Below are positions 26,886-37,506 of a stretch of 64,000 nucleotides of DNA, in pieces; the first letter of the stretch is position 1; each line of letters opens with the position of its first letter. Origin of the DNA: Vibrio brasiliensis LMG 20546 (lineage in GTDB: Bacteria; Pseudomonadota; Gammaproteobacteria; Enterobacterales; Vibrionaceae). Location: assembly GCF_000189255.1 (NCBI RefSeq), contig NZ_AEVS01000015.1, positions 18,790 to 82,789 on the forward strand, in the 5' to 3' direction. Under the pieces are notes generated by a model. It worked only from the letters and a program-made list of their open reading frames with translations, was not told where the DNA came from and searched no databases. The position numbers and the translations under genes were made by a program.

Positions 26886-28274
26886 TTATTGAGCAGTGCT
26901 TTGCTGCTCTGTCTGTTGAGCATCCCTTCGCTGCGCCCGATTGAGCATATCGGTGAAATAGTGACGCAATGAATAGAGCATGATCAGACTAGGAATTACC
27001 ATCAGCGCGGTAAGAATGAAGAACATTGACCAGTCGTTGAGGTAGTCAACCAGTTCGCCAGAGAATGACGCTAGCGTGGTTCGACCGAAGTTACCCAGTG
27101 AAGCAAGTAACGCATACTGAGTCGCAGAGAATGCCTGACCAGTGACCACGGTTAAGAACGAGACAAAGGCAACGGTAGAGAAAGCGGAAGTAAAGTTATC
27201 AACCACTAACGTTGCGAGGAAAAGTTGCTCGCTAGGGCCAACTTTAGCAATCCAGGCAAACATCAGGTTGCTTGATGCCATCGCTATACCACCAATCATC
27301 AGGCCACGTACGATACCAAATTTGACGTTAACCATACTACCAACCAGTGTGAAGAGGATGGTTAGACCCCAACCAATCAGTTTCGAATAGTAGCCAATCT
27401 GTTCGTTAGTAAAGCCAACTTCTTTATAGAAGGTGATCGACATACGGCCGAGGAAGGCTTCACCAATCTTAAATAGGAACACAAACAGTAACAGTGTCAG
27501 TGCTACTCTAAAGCCATTACTTCTGAAGAAGTCTAGGAAAGGTTCAACTACTGTTACCGTAATCCAGGCTATGATTCGATTACCCACGACCTTGCTATGA
27601 CGCTGTTCAGCTTGAGCCTGGAGCTCTTCACGCTTAGTTTTTGGTTCACCAACTAACAAGGTAAATACCATCAACAGACCGACAATTGCAGCCATACCGT
27701 AGTAAACCCCATTCCAGCCAATAGAGTCGGCATTAATGAACGCCAGATAACCTGGTACAGAATACCCCGTCCACCAACCGATAACAGCCATAGCTGAAGC
27801 TTGCGGTAGTTTAGAAGGTTCTGATTTAGGGAAGGTATCGATACGGTAGGCGTCAATCGCGATATCCTGAGTCGCTGATGAGAGAGCGATGCCTAAAGCT
27901 AACATGGATGTCATCATTAGGTTTTGTGAAGGGTCGACTCCGGCAATAAACAGCGTACAAACCAGTACAACCGATTGACATAAGAAGATCCAACTTCTGC
28001 GTTGGCCGAGCATTGCATGTAATAGTGGGATACGAACTCGGTCTACTAAAGGCGCCCAAAGAAAGTTAATTGCATAAACTGCAAAAACACTACCAAAATA
28101 GCCGATAGCTGCGCGGGTTAATCCTGCATCCTTGAGCCAGCCGGACATATTAGAGCCGATAAGAACCCAAGGGAAACCGCTGGAACAGCCCAGCATGAAC
28201 ACCCACATTAGGCGCCTGTCCATATAGCTGCGAATCGTCTCTAGCCAAGAGATGGAAGGAGAGTCAGAAGACAT
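26886..28274 (-). CDS. ampG: Muropeptide permease AmpG
   Basis: Inner-membrane major-facilitator transporter that imports GlcNAc-anhydroMurNAc muropeptides for cell-wall recycling; it also controls AmpC induction where AmpR is present. About 462 aa with 12 or more hydrophobic helices. The N-terminal part shows the family's RRLMWVFMLGCSSGFPWVLIGSNMSGWLKDAGLTRAAIGYFG and FLWAPLVDRVRIP. The ATG at 28274 has AAGGA 8 bases upstream; an in-frame TTG lies two codons further. yajG lies upstream in the same direction, as in E. coli, with a cyclophilin gene inserted between. Confidence 0.95.
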   Translation of the reverse strand: MSSDSPSISWLETIRSYMDRRLMWVFMLGCSSGFPWVLIGSNMSGWLKDAGLTRAAIGYFGSVFAVYAINFLWAPLVDRVRIPLLHAMLGQRRSWIFLCQSVVLVCTLFIAGVDPSQNLMMTSMLALGIALSSATQDIAIDAYRIDTFPKSEPSKLPQASAMAVIGWWTGYSVPGYLAFINADSIGWNGVYYGMAAIVGLLMVFTLLVGEPKTKREELQAQAEQRHSKVVGNRIIAWITVTVVEPFLDFFRSNGFRVALTLLLFVFLFKIGEAFLGRMSITFYKEVGFTNEQIGYYSKLIGWGLTILFTLVGSMVNVKFGIVRGLMIGGIAMASSNLMFAWIAKVGPSEQLFLATLVVDNFTSAFSTVAFVSFLTVVTGQAFSATQYALLASLGNFGRTTLASFSGELVDYLNDWSMFFILTALMVIPSLIMLYSLRHYFTDMLNRAQRRDAQQTEQQSTAQ

Positions 28275-28309
28275 ACACAAATCCTTGTTTGAGTGTTTGG
28301 TCTGGGAGA

Positions 28310-28340
28310 AAAACAGAAGGCTCTAACAAAGTAGAGCCTT
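28310..28340 (-). terminator. Terminator after ppiA
   Basis: AAGGCTCTA / TAGAGCCTT stem with a six-base loop, followed on the minus strand by CTGTTTTTC. It separates ppiA from ampG. Confidence 0.8.
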
Positions 28341-28346
28341 ATATTA

Positions 28347-28892
28347 TTATTTGATAAGAGTGGCTTTAGTTATGATGATGGGCTCGACTGGCACATCACG
28401 GTAACGACCTTTTGTTGTCGTTGGTTTGCGAGCCATGGTCTGAATAACATCAAACCCTTGGGTCACTTTGCCGAAAACAGCGTAACCAGGTGGGCGCTGG
28501 TCATAATCTAAGAAACCATTATCTTTATAGTTGATGAAAAACTGTCTGGTTGCTGAGTGTGGATTGTTAGTACGCGCCATAGCAATGGTCGCAGTATCGT
28601 TTTTCAACCCGTTAGACGCTTCATTCTTGATAGGAGAGTATGTCGGTAGTGGTTGCATGCTCTTGTCAAAACCACCGCCCTGAGCCATAAAACCAGGGAT
28701 AACGCGATGGAACTGAGAGCCGACGTAACTGCCGTCTTTTACGTATTTAAGAAAGTTAGCCACCGTTAGTGGTGCTTTGCTTTCATTGAGCTCGACGGTA
28801 AAAGAGCCGAGTGTGGTTTCAAACTCTACCTTCGGACCCGCAAGTGCAAGTGAGCTTACCAATGCGAGTGAGGCAACGGCCATCTTCAACAT
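28347..28892 (-). CDS. ppiA: Periplasmic cyclophilin-type peptidyl-prolyl isomerase
   Basis: Prolyl cis-trans isomerase that assists protein folding in the periplasm, 181 aa. A signal peptide (MLKMAVASLALVSSLALA) precedes GPKVEFETTLGSFTVELN. The cyclophilin core is intact: FHRVIPGFMAQGG, the QFFIN motif and YAVFGKVTQGFDVI. It is preceded by yajG with overlapping stop and start codons (TAATG), so the pair is coupled. Naming as ppiA rests on the signal peptide; the cytoplasmic PpiB has none. Confidence 0.9.
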   Translation of the reverse strand: MLKMAVASLALVSSLALAGPKVEFETTLGSFTVELNESKAPLTVANFLKYVKDGSYVGSQFHRVIPGFMAQGGGFDKSMQPLPTYSPIKNEASNGLKNDTATIAMARTNNPHSATRQFFINYKDNGFLDYDQRPPGYAVFGKVTQGFDVIQTMARKPTTTKGRYRDVPVEPIIITKATLIK

Positions 28893-29461
28893 TAGAATCG
28901 CTCCTGCATGTAGTTTTGAAGTTCACGGTCATTGGCAACTTCTTGAAGGACCAGGTTAATCACATCGTTAAGAACCAGTTCAATTTCTTCGTTTGATGCA
29001 CTCAGAGCGCCAGTACGTTTAGCGGTACCTGTGTAAGTTTTTACAAGTTTACCTTGAGGGGTCTCAGCAGTAATTTCGACGACTACTTTACCGTCCATCT
29101 CGTTTTCCATCACTGTGTGCTTAACAGTAACTAACGCTTCCTGGACTTCAATCTCTACTGAGTTCTCGCTGTTCACTGTGCTGCGGAAACCCTGAGACTG
29201 AAACTGTTCTAGTAGTGCATTCTCAATAGAGATGCGTACATTCTGTTTCGAATGGATTGGCTCGATGTTTGAGCGACCACTGTCTACCAGTGCGACATAC
29301 TGTGCTGAGCGCACATCTTTACTGGTTAGCGTAAATGCAGCGTCTTGGACAAGATCGCTATTGCTCAGGACCGCCTTTGGCATAAAGTTGATCTGCTCTT
29401 GCTGCGGAGCTGAACACGCAGTGAGTAATACCATTGACGCGGCTAGAACCAGTTTTCTCAT
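28892..29461 (-). CDS. yajG: YajG-family lipoprotein
   Basis: Predicted outer-membrane lipoprotein of about 189 aa. The lipobox LLTAC follows a signal sequence (MRKLVLAASMV) with Cys as the first mature residue. The frame stays open upstream to 29569 but overlaps the end of rlmG; the ATG at 29461 has AAGGAA at normal distance and starts a typical signal peptide. The function of YajG is not established. The bolA-yajG-ampG neighbourhood of E. coli is preserved in outline here. Confidence 0.88.
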   Translation of the reverse strand: MRKLVLAASMVLLTACSAPQQEQINFMPKAVLSNSDLVQDAAFTLTSKDVRSAQYVALVDSGRSNIEPIHSKQNVRISIENALLEQFQSQGFRSTVNSENSVEIEVQEALVTVKHTVMENEMDGKVVVEITAETPQGKLVKTYTGTAKRTGALSASNEEIELVLNDVINLVLQEVANDRELQNYMQERF

Positions 29462-29522
29462 TGTAATTTCCTTTCTTTGTAACTCTGCGAGCTTACTCAA
29501 ACGTAGTAGAGATAATAGTGGA

Positions 29523-30653
29523 CTATTTAGTCGCTTGTAAAATAACAAATTTCTTGTTGGCTGCGACAACTTTTACGTTTGACTTGCCAAATAGCCTAGA
29601 TAGCTTTCCATCGTAGCCGAGGTGACGGTTACCGATAACTAATAATTGCCCACCGACACTAAGAATTTGCTTTGCATCACAGAACATCTGCCAGGCAATA
29701 TGATCGGTGATAGCTTGTTGCTGATGAAATGGCGGGTTACACATCACCATATCAACGTCTGTAGCAGGCATTCCATCCAAGCAGTTATTAGCGATACATT
29801 CAATATCTCGCTCGCTGCCCAGATTGCTAATCAGGTTTTGTCGTGCTGATTCAACTGCCATAAAACTTTCATCAATACAGGTCAGTTTGATATCAGGATT
29901 TAGCTGGCCCATTTTTATCGATAGCACACCGTTGCCGCAGCCCAGGTCAAGAACATGCTTGATGCCGGGATTGGTTGGCAAGTGCTCAAGCATAAAACGT
30001 GCACCGAGATCTAAGCTTTCACCTGAATAGACATTTGGCAAATTGTTGAGAGTAATATTCTCTTTATCTACAGACCATTGTGTATTTGGCGACACTTGAT
30101 TGATTGTAGTGCTGTTGGCTGAGCTAAATACGAGTCGGTGCTTTTTCCACGCTAGTGAGGTTTTGGTTTCACCCAAATGTTTTTCGAACAACTTCAGTGT
30201 TGAGGTATGGATCTCTTTGGCTTTGTTGACGGCAATAACTGGTACCGTATCTTTAAGCGCACAGCGAAGCTGACTGAGTTGCCAAACAAGGTGTCGATTA
30301 CTTTTAGGTAATTGAATTAAAACTAAATCCACGTCAGATGGAACATCATCCATAGTCGTGATCATGTTGACGTCAGGGCAGTGGTTGCGTTGTAAGTTGG
30401 CTTGTGTGCCTTGATGAGAGATGTAAGAGTCACTCATCATTGTGATGCGGTGTTTTTCGCTAAACCAGCAACTTAGCGCACCGAAGTTATCATTAATGAT
30501 AAGAATATGCTGGTTGGACTCTAGACCCATCTCCTCAACATGGTTGATTAGGTATTCATCACCTGCATCCCAGGCCTGAAGAGTTTCGTTATTTCTCTTA
30601 GGGTAACGGAATAAAGAAAGGGTACGCTCATGCAGCGAAAGCTCAGTAATCAT
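29523..30653 (-). CDS. rlmG: 23S rRNA (guanine-1835-N2) methyltransferase RlmG
   Basis: SAM-dependent methyltransferase with two tandem Rossmann-like domains, 376 aa. The C-terminal catalytic half has the SAM loop HVLDLGCGNGVLSIKMG and the NPPFHQQQAITD motif of N2-guanine methyltransferases. The N-terminal half (ILIINDNFGALSCWFSE; AKEIHTSTLKLFEKHLGETKTSLAWKKHRLV) corresponds to E. coli RlmG (YgjO) rather than RsmC. It is divergent from bolA across a 136-base gap. Confidence 0.9.
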   Translation of the reverse strand: MITELSLHERTLSLFRYPKRNNETLQAWDAGDEYLINHVEEMGLESNQHILIINDNFGALSCWFSEKHRITMMSDSYISHQGTQANLQRNHCPDVNMITTMDDVPSDVDLVLIQLPKSNRHLVWQLSQLRCALKDTVPVIAVNKAKEIHTSTLKLFEKHLGETKTSLAWKKHRLVFSSANSTTINQVSPNTQWSVDKENITLNNLPNVYSGESLDLGARFMLEHLPTNPGIKHVLDLGCGNGVLSIKMGQLNPDIKLTCIDESFMAVESARQNLISNLGSERDIECIANNCLDGMPATDVDMVMCNPPFHQQQAITDHIAWQMFCDAKQILSVGGQLLVIGNRHLGYDGKLSRLFGKSNVKVVAANKKFVILQATK

Positions 30654-30789
30654 AATTACAACGCAAGTTATCTGTCATAATTGAATTGTCGCAAAACCGT
30701 GCGGTTGTGGAAACTAAAACCTTTAGCTTTACGCTTAAGGCGATTATTATCTAACCCAATTTGTTGTTTAAGTTTGATGGTGAAGCGTA

Positions 30790-31098
30790 ATGCTGCAAGA
30801 AATAATAGAAAAAAAACTCACAGAGACCTTTGCTCCCACTCACCTAAAGGTGATCAACGAAAGTTACATGCACAATGTAGCGCCTGGCTCTGAGAGTCAC
30901 TTTAAAGTCGTTATTGTTAGTGAAAATTTTGCCGGATTGAGATTGATCGCTCGTCACCGTCAAGTGAATCAGGCTCTGGCAGATGAGCTAGCTAACCACA
31001 TTCACGCGTTATCAATGCACACCTATACTGAGCAAGAGTGGCAGGAGCACAACCAGATTGCGCCAGATAGCCCTATGTGCATGGGTGGTGACAAATAA
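30790..31098 (+). CDS. bolA: BolA family protein
   Basis: Small (102 aa) BolA/IbaG-like protein, which partners monothiol glutaredoxins in Fe-S handling and, in E. coli, affects morphology and biofilm formation. The class II KH-like fold is indicated by [33 protein letters not shown], with the conserved invariant His in [17 protein letters not shown]. Stationary-phase regulation is known in E. coli but no convincing sigma-S promoter can be pointed to here. A terminator follows. Confidence 0.95.
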   Translation: MLQEIIEKKLTETFAPTHLKVINESYMHNVAPGSESHFKVVIVSENFAGLRLIARHRQVNQALADELANHIHALSMHTYTEQEWQEHNQIAPDSPMCMGGDK

Positions 31099-31106
31099 AG
31101 TCGATT

Positions 31107-31134
31107 AAAGGGGCAGCTTAGCTGTCCTTTTTAT
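31107..31134 (+). terminator. Terminator after bolA
   Basis: AAAGGGGCAGC and GCTGTCCTTT form an imperfect stem (one G-U pair and a bulge) with a TTA loop, followed by TTTATT. Confidence 0.7.
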
Positions 31135-31459
31135 TAGTACCAAAGAGGTATTGTTAACAACATAGAAACAAATAAATGCAATAGTTAGTTTTAAATAAGA
31201 TTGTTTCACGATGTGAATGATTGATGCCATTGCTCGGCGTGTGGCTATTGCTGTTTGTGCGATGGCTCAAAGTTATGACTATTCCTTAGCCTTTTAAACT
31301 CAATTCCTTCGAAATATCTACTTTATTCCCTGCATTGGTCATGGCATCAACTTCCCAAAAGATGCTAGACTATCGCACCTGATAAATCTCGCCAATTTCT
31401 TGTGACGAGGTTTTTAATAGGATGTTGCGATTTTGGTGTTTTAAACAGCACCGAAACCG

Positions 31460-31471
31460 GACACTAGTGTC
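31460..31471. promoter_or_regulatory. Perfect 12-base palindrome upstream of nqrA
   Basis: GACACTAGTGTC, 60 bases before the nqrA start. It could be an operator or a short mRNA stem; the binding protein is not identifiable by eye. Confidence 0.35.
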
Positions 31472-31530
31472 GTGTCTAAAAGTTACGCAATCAAAGAATC
31501 TTTTTCCCGATAAAAGTAGTGCAAGTGCGT

Positions 31531-32871
31531 ATGATTACAATAAAGAAGGGTTTGGACCTTCCTATCGCAGGAACTCCTACCCAGGTGATTAATGATGGTA
31601 AGACCATCAAAAAAGTCGCCTTGCTTGGCGAAGAGTACGTCGGCATGCGTCCTACTATGCATGTCCGCGTAGGCGATGAAGTAAAGAAAGCTCAAGTTCT
31701 TTTTGAAGATAAGAAGAACCCAGGTGTTAAATTTACTTCACCAGCAGCTGGTAAAGTGATCGAGATTAACCGTGGCGCTAAGCGTGTACTTCAATCTGTT
31801 GTGATTGAAGTTGCAGGCGAAGAGCAGGTGACGTTCGATAAGTTTGAAGCTGACCAACTAGCAGGTCTTGACCGTGAAGCGGTTAAAACTCAGCTTGTTG
31901 ATTCAGGTCTTTGGACAGCTTTACGTACTCGTCCGTTCAGCAAGGTTCCTGCAATCGAATCTTCTACTAAGGCTATCTTCGTAACTGCTATGGATACTAA
32001 TCCTCTAGCAGCCCAGCCTGAGTTGATCATTAATGAACAGAAAGAAGCGTTCGTTGCCGGTTTAGATCTGCTTTCAACACTGACTGATGGCAAGGTTTAC
32101 GTATGTAAATCTGGCACAAGTCTTCCTCGTTCTTCTCAGTCTAATGTTGAAGAGCATGTATTTGATGGCCCTCACCCAGCTGGTCTAGCTGGCACCCACA
32201 TGCATTTCCTATACCCAGTAAATGCAGAAAATGTGGCGTGGAGTATCAACTACCAAGACGTTATCGCGTTTGGTAAGTTGTTCTTAACTGGTGAACTTTA
32301 CACTGACCGTGTTATCTCTCTGGCTGGCCCAGTAGTGAATAACCCTCGTCTAGTTCGTACAACTATTGGTGCAAACCTAAATGACGTTACGGACAGCGAG
32401 TTAATGCCAGGTGAAGTTCGTGTGATTTCTGGTTCAGTACTAACTGGTACACATGCAACTGGTCCTCACGCTTACCTAGGTCGTTACCACGTACAGGTTT
32501 CTGTATTACGTGAAGGCCGTGAGAAGGAACTGTTTGGCTGGGCTATGCCTGGTAAGAACAAGTTCTCTATAACTCGCTCATTCCTTGGTCATATCTTTAA
32601 GGGTCAGTTGTTCAACATGACAACTACCACTAACGGTTCTGACCGTTCAATGGTCCCTATCGGCAACTACGAACGTATAATGCCTTTAGATATGGAACCT
32701 ACTTTGCTACTTCGTGACCTATGTGCTGGTGACACTGATAGTGCGCAAGCTCTTGGTGCTCTAGAACTAGACGAAGAAGACTTAGCATTGTGTACCTTTG
32801 TTTGTCCTGGTAAGTACGAGTACGGTGAACTACTTCGTGAATGCCTAGATCAAATTGAGAAGGAAGGGTAA
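31531..32871 (+). CDS. nqrA: Na+-NQR subunit A
   Basis: Cytoplasmic subunit of the Na+-translocating NADH:quinone reductase, the sodium-pumping entry to the respiratory chain, 446 aa. The start [16 protein letters not shown] is the known mature start in vibrios; the open frame extends four codons upstream to a GTG without support. Highly similar throughout to V. cholerae NqrA as remembered ([40 protein letters not shown]). First gene of the six-gene nqr operon. Confidence 0.98.
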   Translation: MITIKKGLDLPIAGTPTQVINDGKTIKKVALLGEEYVGMRPTMHVRVGDEVKKAQVLFEDKKNPGVKFTSPAAGKVIEINRGAKRVLQSVVIEVAGEEQVTFDKFEADQLAGLDREAVKTQLVDSGLWTALRTRPFSKVPAIESSTKAIFVTAMDTNPLAAQPELIINEQKEAFVAGLDLLSTLTDGKVYVCKSGTSLPRSSQSNVEEHVFDGPHPAGLAGTHMHFLYPVNAENVAWSINYQDVIAFGKLFLTGELYTDRVISLAGPVVNNPRLVRTTIGANLNDVTDSELMPGEVRVISGSVLTGTHATGPHAYLGRYHVQVSVLREGREKELFGWAMPGKNKFSITRSFLGHIFKGQLFNMTTTTNGSDRSMVPIGNYERIMPLDMEPTLLLRDLCAGDTDSAQALGALELDEEDLALCTFVCPGKYEYGELLRECLDQIEKEG

Positions 32872-32876
32872 TTTTC

Positions 32877-34121
32877 ATGGCTCTTAAAAAGTTTCTTGAA
32901 GACATCGAGCATCACTTTGAGCCTGGTGGTAAACACGAGAAGTGGTTTGCCCTGTACGAAGCTGTAGCAACAGTTTTCTACACACCAGGTCTTATTACAA
33001 AGAAAAGCTCGCACGTTCGTGATAGCGTTGATCTAAAACGTATCATGATCATGGTTTGGTTCGCGGTATTCCCAGCAATGTTCTGGGGTATGTACAACGC
33101 GGGTGGCCAAGCTCTAGCAGCACTTAACCATATGTATGCTGGCGAACAGCTAGCTGCAGTAGTGGCAGGTAACTGGCATTACTGGCTGACAGAGATGTTA
33201 GGCGGCACCATTGCCCCTGATGCGGGTGTCGGCAGCAAGATGATCTTAGGTGCGACTTACTTCCTACCTATCTACGCAACGGTATTTATCGTTGGTGGTT
33301 TCTGGGAAGTACTGTTCTGTATGGTGCGTAAGCACGAAGTTAACGAAGGTTTCTTTGTTACTTCTATCCTGTTTGCACTTATCGTTCCACCAACGCTACC
33401 TCTATGGCAAGCAGCGCTAGGTATTACCTTCGGTGTTGTTGTTGCTAAAGAGATCTTCGGTGGTACAGGTCGTAACTTCCTTAACCCAGCACTTGCTGGC
33501 CGTGCTTTCCTATTCTTCGCTTACCCAGCGCAAATCTCGGGTGACGTAGTTTGGACTGCAGCTGACGGCTTCTCTGGTGCAACGGCTCTTAGCCAATGGG
33601 CACAAGGTGGTAACGGTGCACTAGTGAATACAGTAACTGGCGCTCCTATCACTTGGATGGATGCATTCATCGGTAACATTCCTGGTTCAATTGGTGAAGT
33701 TTCAACACTGGCACTTATGATTGGCGCTGCGATGATCGTTTACATGCGAATCGCTTCTTGGCGCATCATTGCAGGTGTAATGATCGGTATGATTGCAACA
33801 GCAACGCTGTTCAACGTGATCGGTTCTGACACTAACCCAATGTTCAACATGCCATGGCACTGGCACCTGGTTCTTGGTGGCTTTGCATTCGGTATGTTCT
33901 TTATGGCAACAGACCCAGTATCAGCTTCATTTACCAACAAAGGTAAGTGGTGGTACGGCGCACTAATCGGCGTGATGTGTGTACTGATTCGTGTAGTTAA
34001 CCCAGCGTACCCAGAAGGTATGATGCTGGCTATTCTATTCGCGAACCTGTTTGCACCTCTGTTCGACCATGTAGTTATCGAGAAGAACATCAAGCGGAGA
34101 CAAGCACGCTATGGCAAGTAA
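32877..34121 (+). CDS. nqrB: Na+-NQR subunit B (FMN- and riboflavin-carrying)
   Basis: Polytopic inner-membrane subunit, 414 aa, about ten helices. FMN is attached to a threonine by ApbE; the target motif [11 protein letters not shown] gives Thr236, the same number as in V. cholerae. NqrB also carries the non-covalent riboflavin and forms part of the sodium path. It follows nqrA by 5 bases and overlaps nqrC by 11. Codons are strongly optimised, as in the whole operon. Confidence 0.98.
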   Translation: MALKKFLEDIEHHFEPGGKHEKWFALYEAVATVFYTPGLITKKSSHVRDSVDLKRIMIMVWFAVFPAMFWGMYNAGGQALAALNHMYAGEQLAAVVAGNWHYWLTEMLGGTIAPDAGVGSKMILGATYFLPIYATVFIVGGFWEVLFCMVRKHEVNEGFFVTSILFALIVPPTLPLWQAALGITFGVVVAKEIFGGTGRNFLNPALAGRAFLFFAYPAQISGDVVWTAADGFSGATALSQWAQGGNGALVNTVTGAPITWMDAFIGNIPGSIGEVSTLALMIGAAMIVYMRIASWRIIAGVMIGMIATATLFNVIGSDTNPMFNMPWHWHLVLGGFAFGMFFMATDPVSASFTNKGKWWYGALIGVMCVLIRVVNPAYPEGMMLAILFANLFAPLFDHVVIEKNIKRRQARYGK

Positions 34122-34881
34122 TAACGACAGCATTAAAAAGACGCTGGGTGTTGTTATCGGGTTGAGCCTTGTTTGTTCAATCATCGTATCAACAGCAGCG
34201 GTTGGTCTACGTGACCAGCAAAAAGCTAACGCTGTACTGGATAAGCAAACTAAGATCGTTGAAGTTGCTGGCATTGACGCTGAAGGTAAGAAAGTTCCTG
34301 AGCTATTTGCACAGTACATTGAACCACGTCTAGTTGACTTCAATACAGGTGACTTCCTTGACGGTGACGCAGCAACTTACGACCAACGTAAAGCTGCTAA
34401 AGATCCTGCTGAATCTATCAAGCTAACGGCTGAAGAAGATAAAGCTAAGATCCTACGTCGTGCAAACACTGGTGTTGTATACCTAGTTAAACAAGGCGAT
34501 GACGTATCAAAGATCATCCTTCCTGTACACGGTACTGGTCTATGGTCAATGATGTACGCTTTCGTTGCAGTTGAAACTGACGGTAACACTGTGTCAGGTA
34601 TCACTTACTACGAGCAGGGTGAAACTCCTGGACTTGGTGGTGAAGTTGAGAACCCGACATGGCGTGCTCAGTGGGTTGGCAAGAAACTGTTCGATGAAAA
34701 CCACAAGCCTGCAATCAAGATTGTTAAAGGTGGCGCTCCGCAAGGTTCTGAGCATGGTATCGACGGTCTTTCTGGTGCAACACTAACTGGTAACGGTGTT
34801 CAAGGCACATTTGATTTCTGGTTAGGCGATATGGGCTTTGGTCCATTCCTAGCAAAAGTTCGTGACGGAGGTCTGAACTAA
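34111..34881 (+). CDS. nqrC: Na+-NQR subunit C (covalent FMN)
   Basis: Bitopic subunit of 256 aa with an N-terminal membrane helix ([21 protein letters not shown]) and a periplasmic FMN-binding domain. The flavinylation motif [13 protein letters not shown] places the modified threonine at residue 224. The start overlaps nqrB, and its last base is shared with the nqrD start (TAATG). Confidence 0.97.
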   Translation: MASNNDSIKKTLGVVIGLSLVCSIIVSTAAVGLRDQQKANAVLDKQTKIVEVAGIDAEGKKVPELFAQYIEPRLVDFNTGDFLDGDAATYDQRKAAKDPAESIKLTAEEDKAKILRRANTGVVYLVKQGDDVSKIILPVHGTGLWSMMYAFVAVETDGNTVSGITYYEQGETPGLGGEVENPTWRAQWVGKKLFDENHKPAIKIVKGGAPQGSEHGIDGLSGATLTGNGVQGTFDFWLGDMGFGPFLAKVRDGGLN

Positions 34882-35513
34882 TGTCTAGCGCACAAAACAT
34901 TAAAAAGAGCATCTTAGCGCCAGTATTGGATAACAACCCAATCGCGCTACAGGTTCTTGGTGTATGTTCTGCTCTTGCAGTAACAACTAAACTAGAGACT
35001 GCATTCGTTATGACTCTAGCGGTTATCTTCGTAACTGCGCTGTCTAACTTCTGTGTATCTCTAATCCGTAACCACATTCCTAACAGTGTGCGTATCATCG
35101 TTCAGATGGCGATCATCGCATCTCTAGTAATCGTGGTAGACCAAGTGCTAAAAGCTTACCTATACGATATCTCTAAGCAGCTATCTGTATTCGTAGGTCT
35201 GATCATCACGAACTGTATCGTAATGGGTCGTGCTGAAGCATTCGCAATGAAGTCTGCGCCACTACCATCTCTAATCGACGGTATTGGTAACGGTCTTGGT
35301 TACGGTTTCGTTCTTATCACTGTTGGTTTCTTCCGTGAACTGTTTGGCTCAGGCAAACTGTTCGGCATGGAAGTACTTCCTCTAGTGAGCAACGGTGGTT
35401 GGTACCAGCCAAACGGTCTGATGCTACTAGCACCGTCTGCATTCTTCCTAATCGGCTTCCTAATCTGGGCAATCCGTATTCTGAAACCAGAACAAGTAGA
35501 AGCGAAGGAGTAA
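34881..35513 (+). CDS. nqrD: Na+-NQR subunit D
   Basis: Integral membrane subunit with about six helices, 210 aa. It pairs with NqrE in an inverted-repeat arrangement and shares a cysteine-ligated iron site in the membrane; one relevant Cys lies in [15 protein letters not shown] and another in [17 protein letters not shown]. Located between nqrC and nqrE with one-base and seven-base junctions. Confidence 0.97.
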
Positions 35514-35520
35514 GGACGTC

Positions 35521-36117
35521 ATGGAACATTACATTAGTCTGTTAGTTAAATCGATTTTCATCGAAAACATGGCTCTGTCTTTCTTCTTAGGTATGTGTAC
35601 ATTCCTTGCAGTATCTAAGAAAGTTAAGACCTCATTTGGTCTGGGTGTAGCGGTAGTAGTAGTACTAACCATCGCTGTTCCAGTAAACAACCTAGTTTAC
35701 AACCTGGTACTAAAAGAGAACGCTTTAGTTGAAGGTGTTGATCTTAGCTTCCTAAACTTCATCACCTTTATCGGTGTAATCGCGGCACTTGTACAGATTC
35801 TAGAAATGGTTCTAGACCGCTTCTTCCCACCTCTGTACAACGCACTAGGCATCTTCCTACCGCTGATCACAGTAAACTGTGCAATCTTCGGTGGTGTATC
35901 TTTCATGGTACAGCGTGACTACAACTTTGCTGAATCTGTTGTTTACGGTTTCGGTTCTGGTGTGGGCTGGATGTTAGCTATCGTCGCTCTTGCAGGTATC
36001 CGTGAGAAGATGAAGTACTCTGACGTACCTCCTGGTCTACGTGGTCTTGGTATCACGTTCATCACTGTAGGTCTTATGGCGTTAGGCTTTATGTCTTTCT
36101 CTGGTGTTCAACTGTAA
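35521..36117 (+). CDS. nqrE: Na+-NQR subunit E
   Basis: Integral membrane subunit of 198 aa, homologous to NqrD, with about six helices. Cysteines that bind the shared membrane iron centre lie in [16 protein letters not shown] and [20 protein letters not shown] precedes the start. Confidence 0.97.
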
Positions 36118-36150
36118 GTCGGGTAAACCGCAACAATTAAGGAATAGTCA

Positions 36151-37374
36151 ATGGACATTATTCTTGGTGTAGTGATGTTTACTCTGATCGTACTTGCGCT
36201 AGTACTAGTGATTCTTTTCGCTAAGTCTAAGCTTGTACCAACAGGTGACATTACAATTTCTGTGAACGGTGACGACTCGCTTGCTATCGTTACACAACCG
36301 GGCGGTAAGCTTCTGAGTGCTCTAGCTGGTGCTGGCGTATTCGTATCTTCTGCTTGTGGTGGCGGTGGCTCTTGTGGTCAGTGTCGCGTAAAAGTTAAAT
36401 CAGGCGGTGGCGATATTCTACCTACTGAGCTTGACCACATTACTAAAGGTGAAGCTCGTGAAGGTGAACGTCTAGCGTGTCAGGTTGCAATGAAAACTGA
36501 CATGGACATCGAACTTCCTGAAGAGATCTTCGGCGTTAAGAAGTGGGAATGTTCTGTTATCTCTAACGATAACAAAGCGACATTCATCAAAGAGCTTAAG
36601 CTACAAATCCCAGATGGCGAATCAGTACCTTTCCGTGCTGGTGGTTACATCCAGATTGAAGCTCCTGCTCACCACGTTAAATACGCTGACTTCGATGTAC
36701 CAGAAGAGTACCGTGAAGATTGGGACAAGTTTAACCTGTTCCGCTACGAGTCTAAGGTAAGTGAAGAGACGATCCGCGCTTACTCAATGGCTAACTACCC
36801 TGAAGAAGAAGGCATTATTATGCTAAACGTGCGTATCGCTACGCCGCCGCCTAATAATCCTGACGTACCACCTGGTATCATGTCTTCGTTTATCTGGTCT
36901 CTTAAAGAGGGCGACAAGTGTACTATTTCTGGTCCATTTGGTGAGTTCTTCGCGAAAGACACAGACAACGAGATGGTATTCGTTGGTGGTGGTGCGGGTA
37001 TGGCGCCAATGCGTTCGCACATCTTTGACCAACTTAAGCGTCTTAAATCAACGCGTAAGATGTCTTTCTGGTACGGTGCTCGTTCTAAGCGTGAAATGTT
37101 CTACGTAGAAGATTTCGACGGCCTACAAGCAGAAAACGACAACTTCGTGTGGCACTGTGCACTGTCTGACCCAATGCCAGAAGATAACTGGGATGGTTAC
37201 ACAGGCTTCATCCACAACGTACTGTACGAAAACTACCTGAAGGATCACGAAGCTCCTGAAGATTGTGAGTACTACATGTGTGGTCCACCGATGATGAACG
37301 CTGCTGTTATCGGCATGCTGAAAGATCTCGGTGTAGAAGATGAAAACATTCTTCTAGATGACTTCGGTGGTTAA
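36151..37374 (+). CDS. nqrF: Na+-NQR subunit F (NADH dehydrogenase)
   Basis: Electron-entry subunit, 407 aa. An N-terminal membrane anchor (about residues 3-24) is followed by a plant-type 2Fe-2S domain with Cys69, Cys75, Cys78 and Cys110, then an FAD domain with RAYSMANYP and an NADH-binding domain ([18 protein letters not shown] ... CGPPMM) ending in the characteristic LDDFGG. Last gene of the nqrA-F set, followed by a strong hairpin. Confidence 0.98.
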   Translation: MDIILGVVMFTLIVLALVLVILFAKSKLVPTGDITISVNGDDSLAIVTQPGGKLLSALAGAGVFVSSACGGGGSCGQCRVKVKSGGGDILPTELDHITKGEAREGERLACQVAMKTDMDIELPEEIFGVKKWECSVISNDNKATFIKELKLQIPDGESVPFRAGGYIQIEAPAHHVKYADFDVPEEYREDWDKFNLFRYESKVSEETIRAYSMANYPEEEGIIMLNVRIATPPPNNPDVPPGIMSSFIWSLKEGDKCTISGPFGEFFAKDTDNEMVFVGGGAGMAPMRSHIFDQLKRLKSTRKMSFWYGARSKREMFYVEDFDGLQAENDNFVWHCALSDPMPEDNWDGYTGFIHNVLYENYLKDHEAPEDCEYYMCGPPMMNAAVIGMLKDLGVEDENILLDDFGG

Positions 37375-37396
37375 TCTACCTAAGTAGTTGTAATTT

Positions 37397-37430
37397 ATGG
37401 CTGGCTCAATCGAGCCAGCCATTGTTGTTT
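37397..37430 (+). terminator. Hairpin terminator after nqrF
   Basis: An 11-bp perfect stem (ATGGCTGGCTC / GAGCCAGCCAT) with an AATC loop followed by TGTTGTTTT. The T tract is interrupted, so some read-through into apbE is likely. Confidence 0.8.
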
Positions 37431-37506
37431 TAGAGTGGTAATAGTCGATACGTTATATCGCAACGTATGTGCTATTCCCGTTCCTCAAAATACAGGAGTC
37501 TAACAA

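Larger units (their letters stand above)
31099..31530. other. Gap between bolA and nqrA
   Basis: 432 bases without a credible gene. It holds the bolA terminator, an AT-rich stretch that should contain the nqr promoter, and a 12-base palindrome at 31460-31471. No riboswitch-like structure was recognised. Confidence 0.6.

Noticed and set aside
29462-29569. Longer yajG with 36 extra codons
   Set aside because: The extension overlaps rlmG, lacks a ribosome binding site and would put the lipoprotein signal in the middle of the protein.
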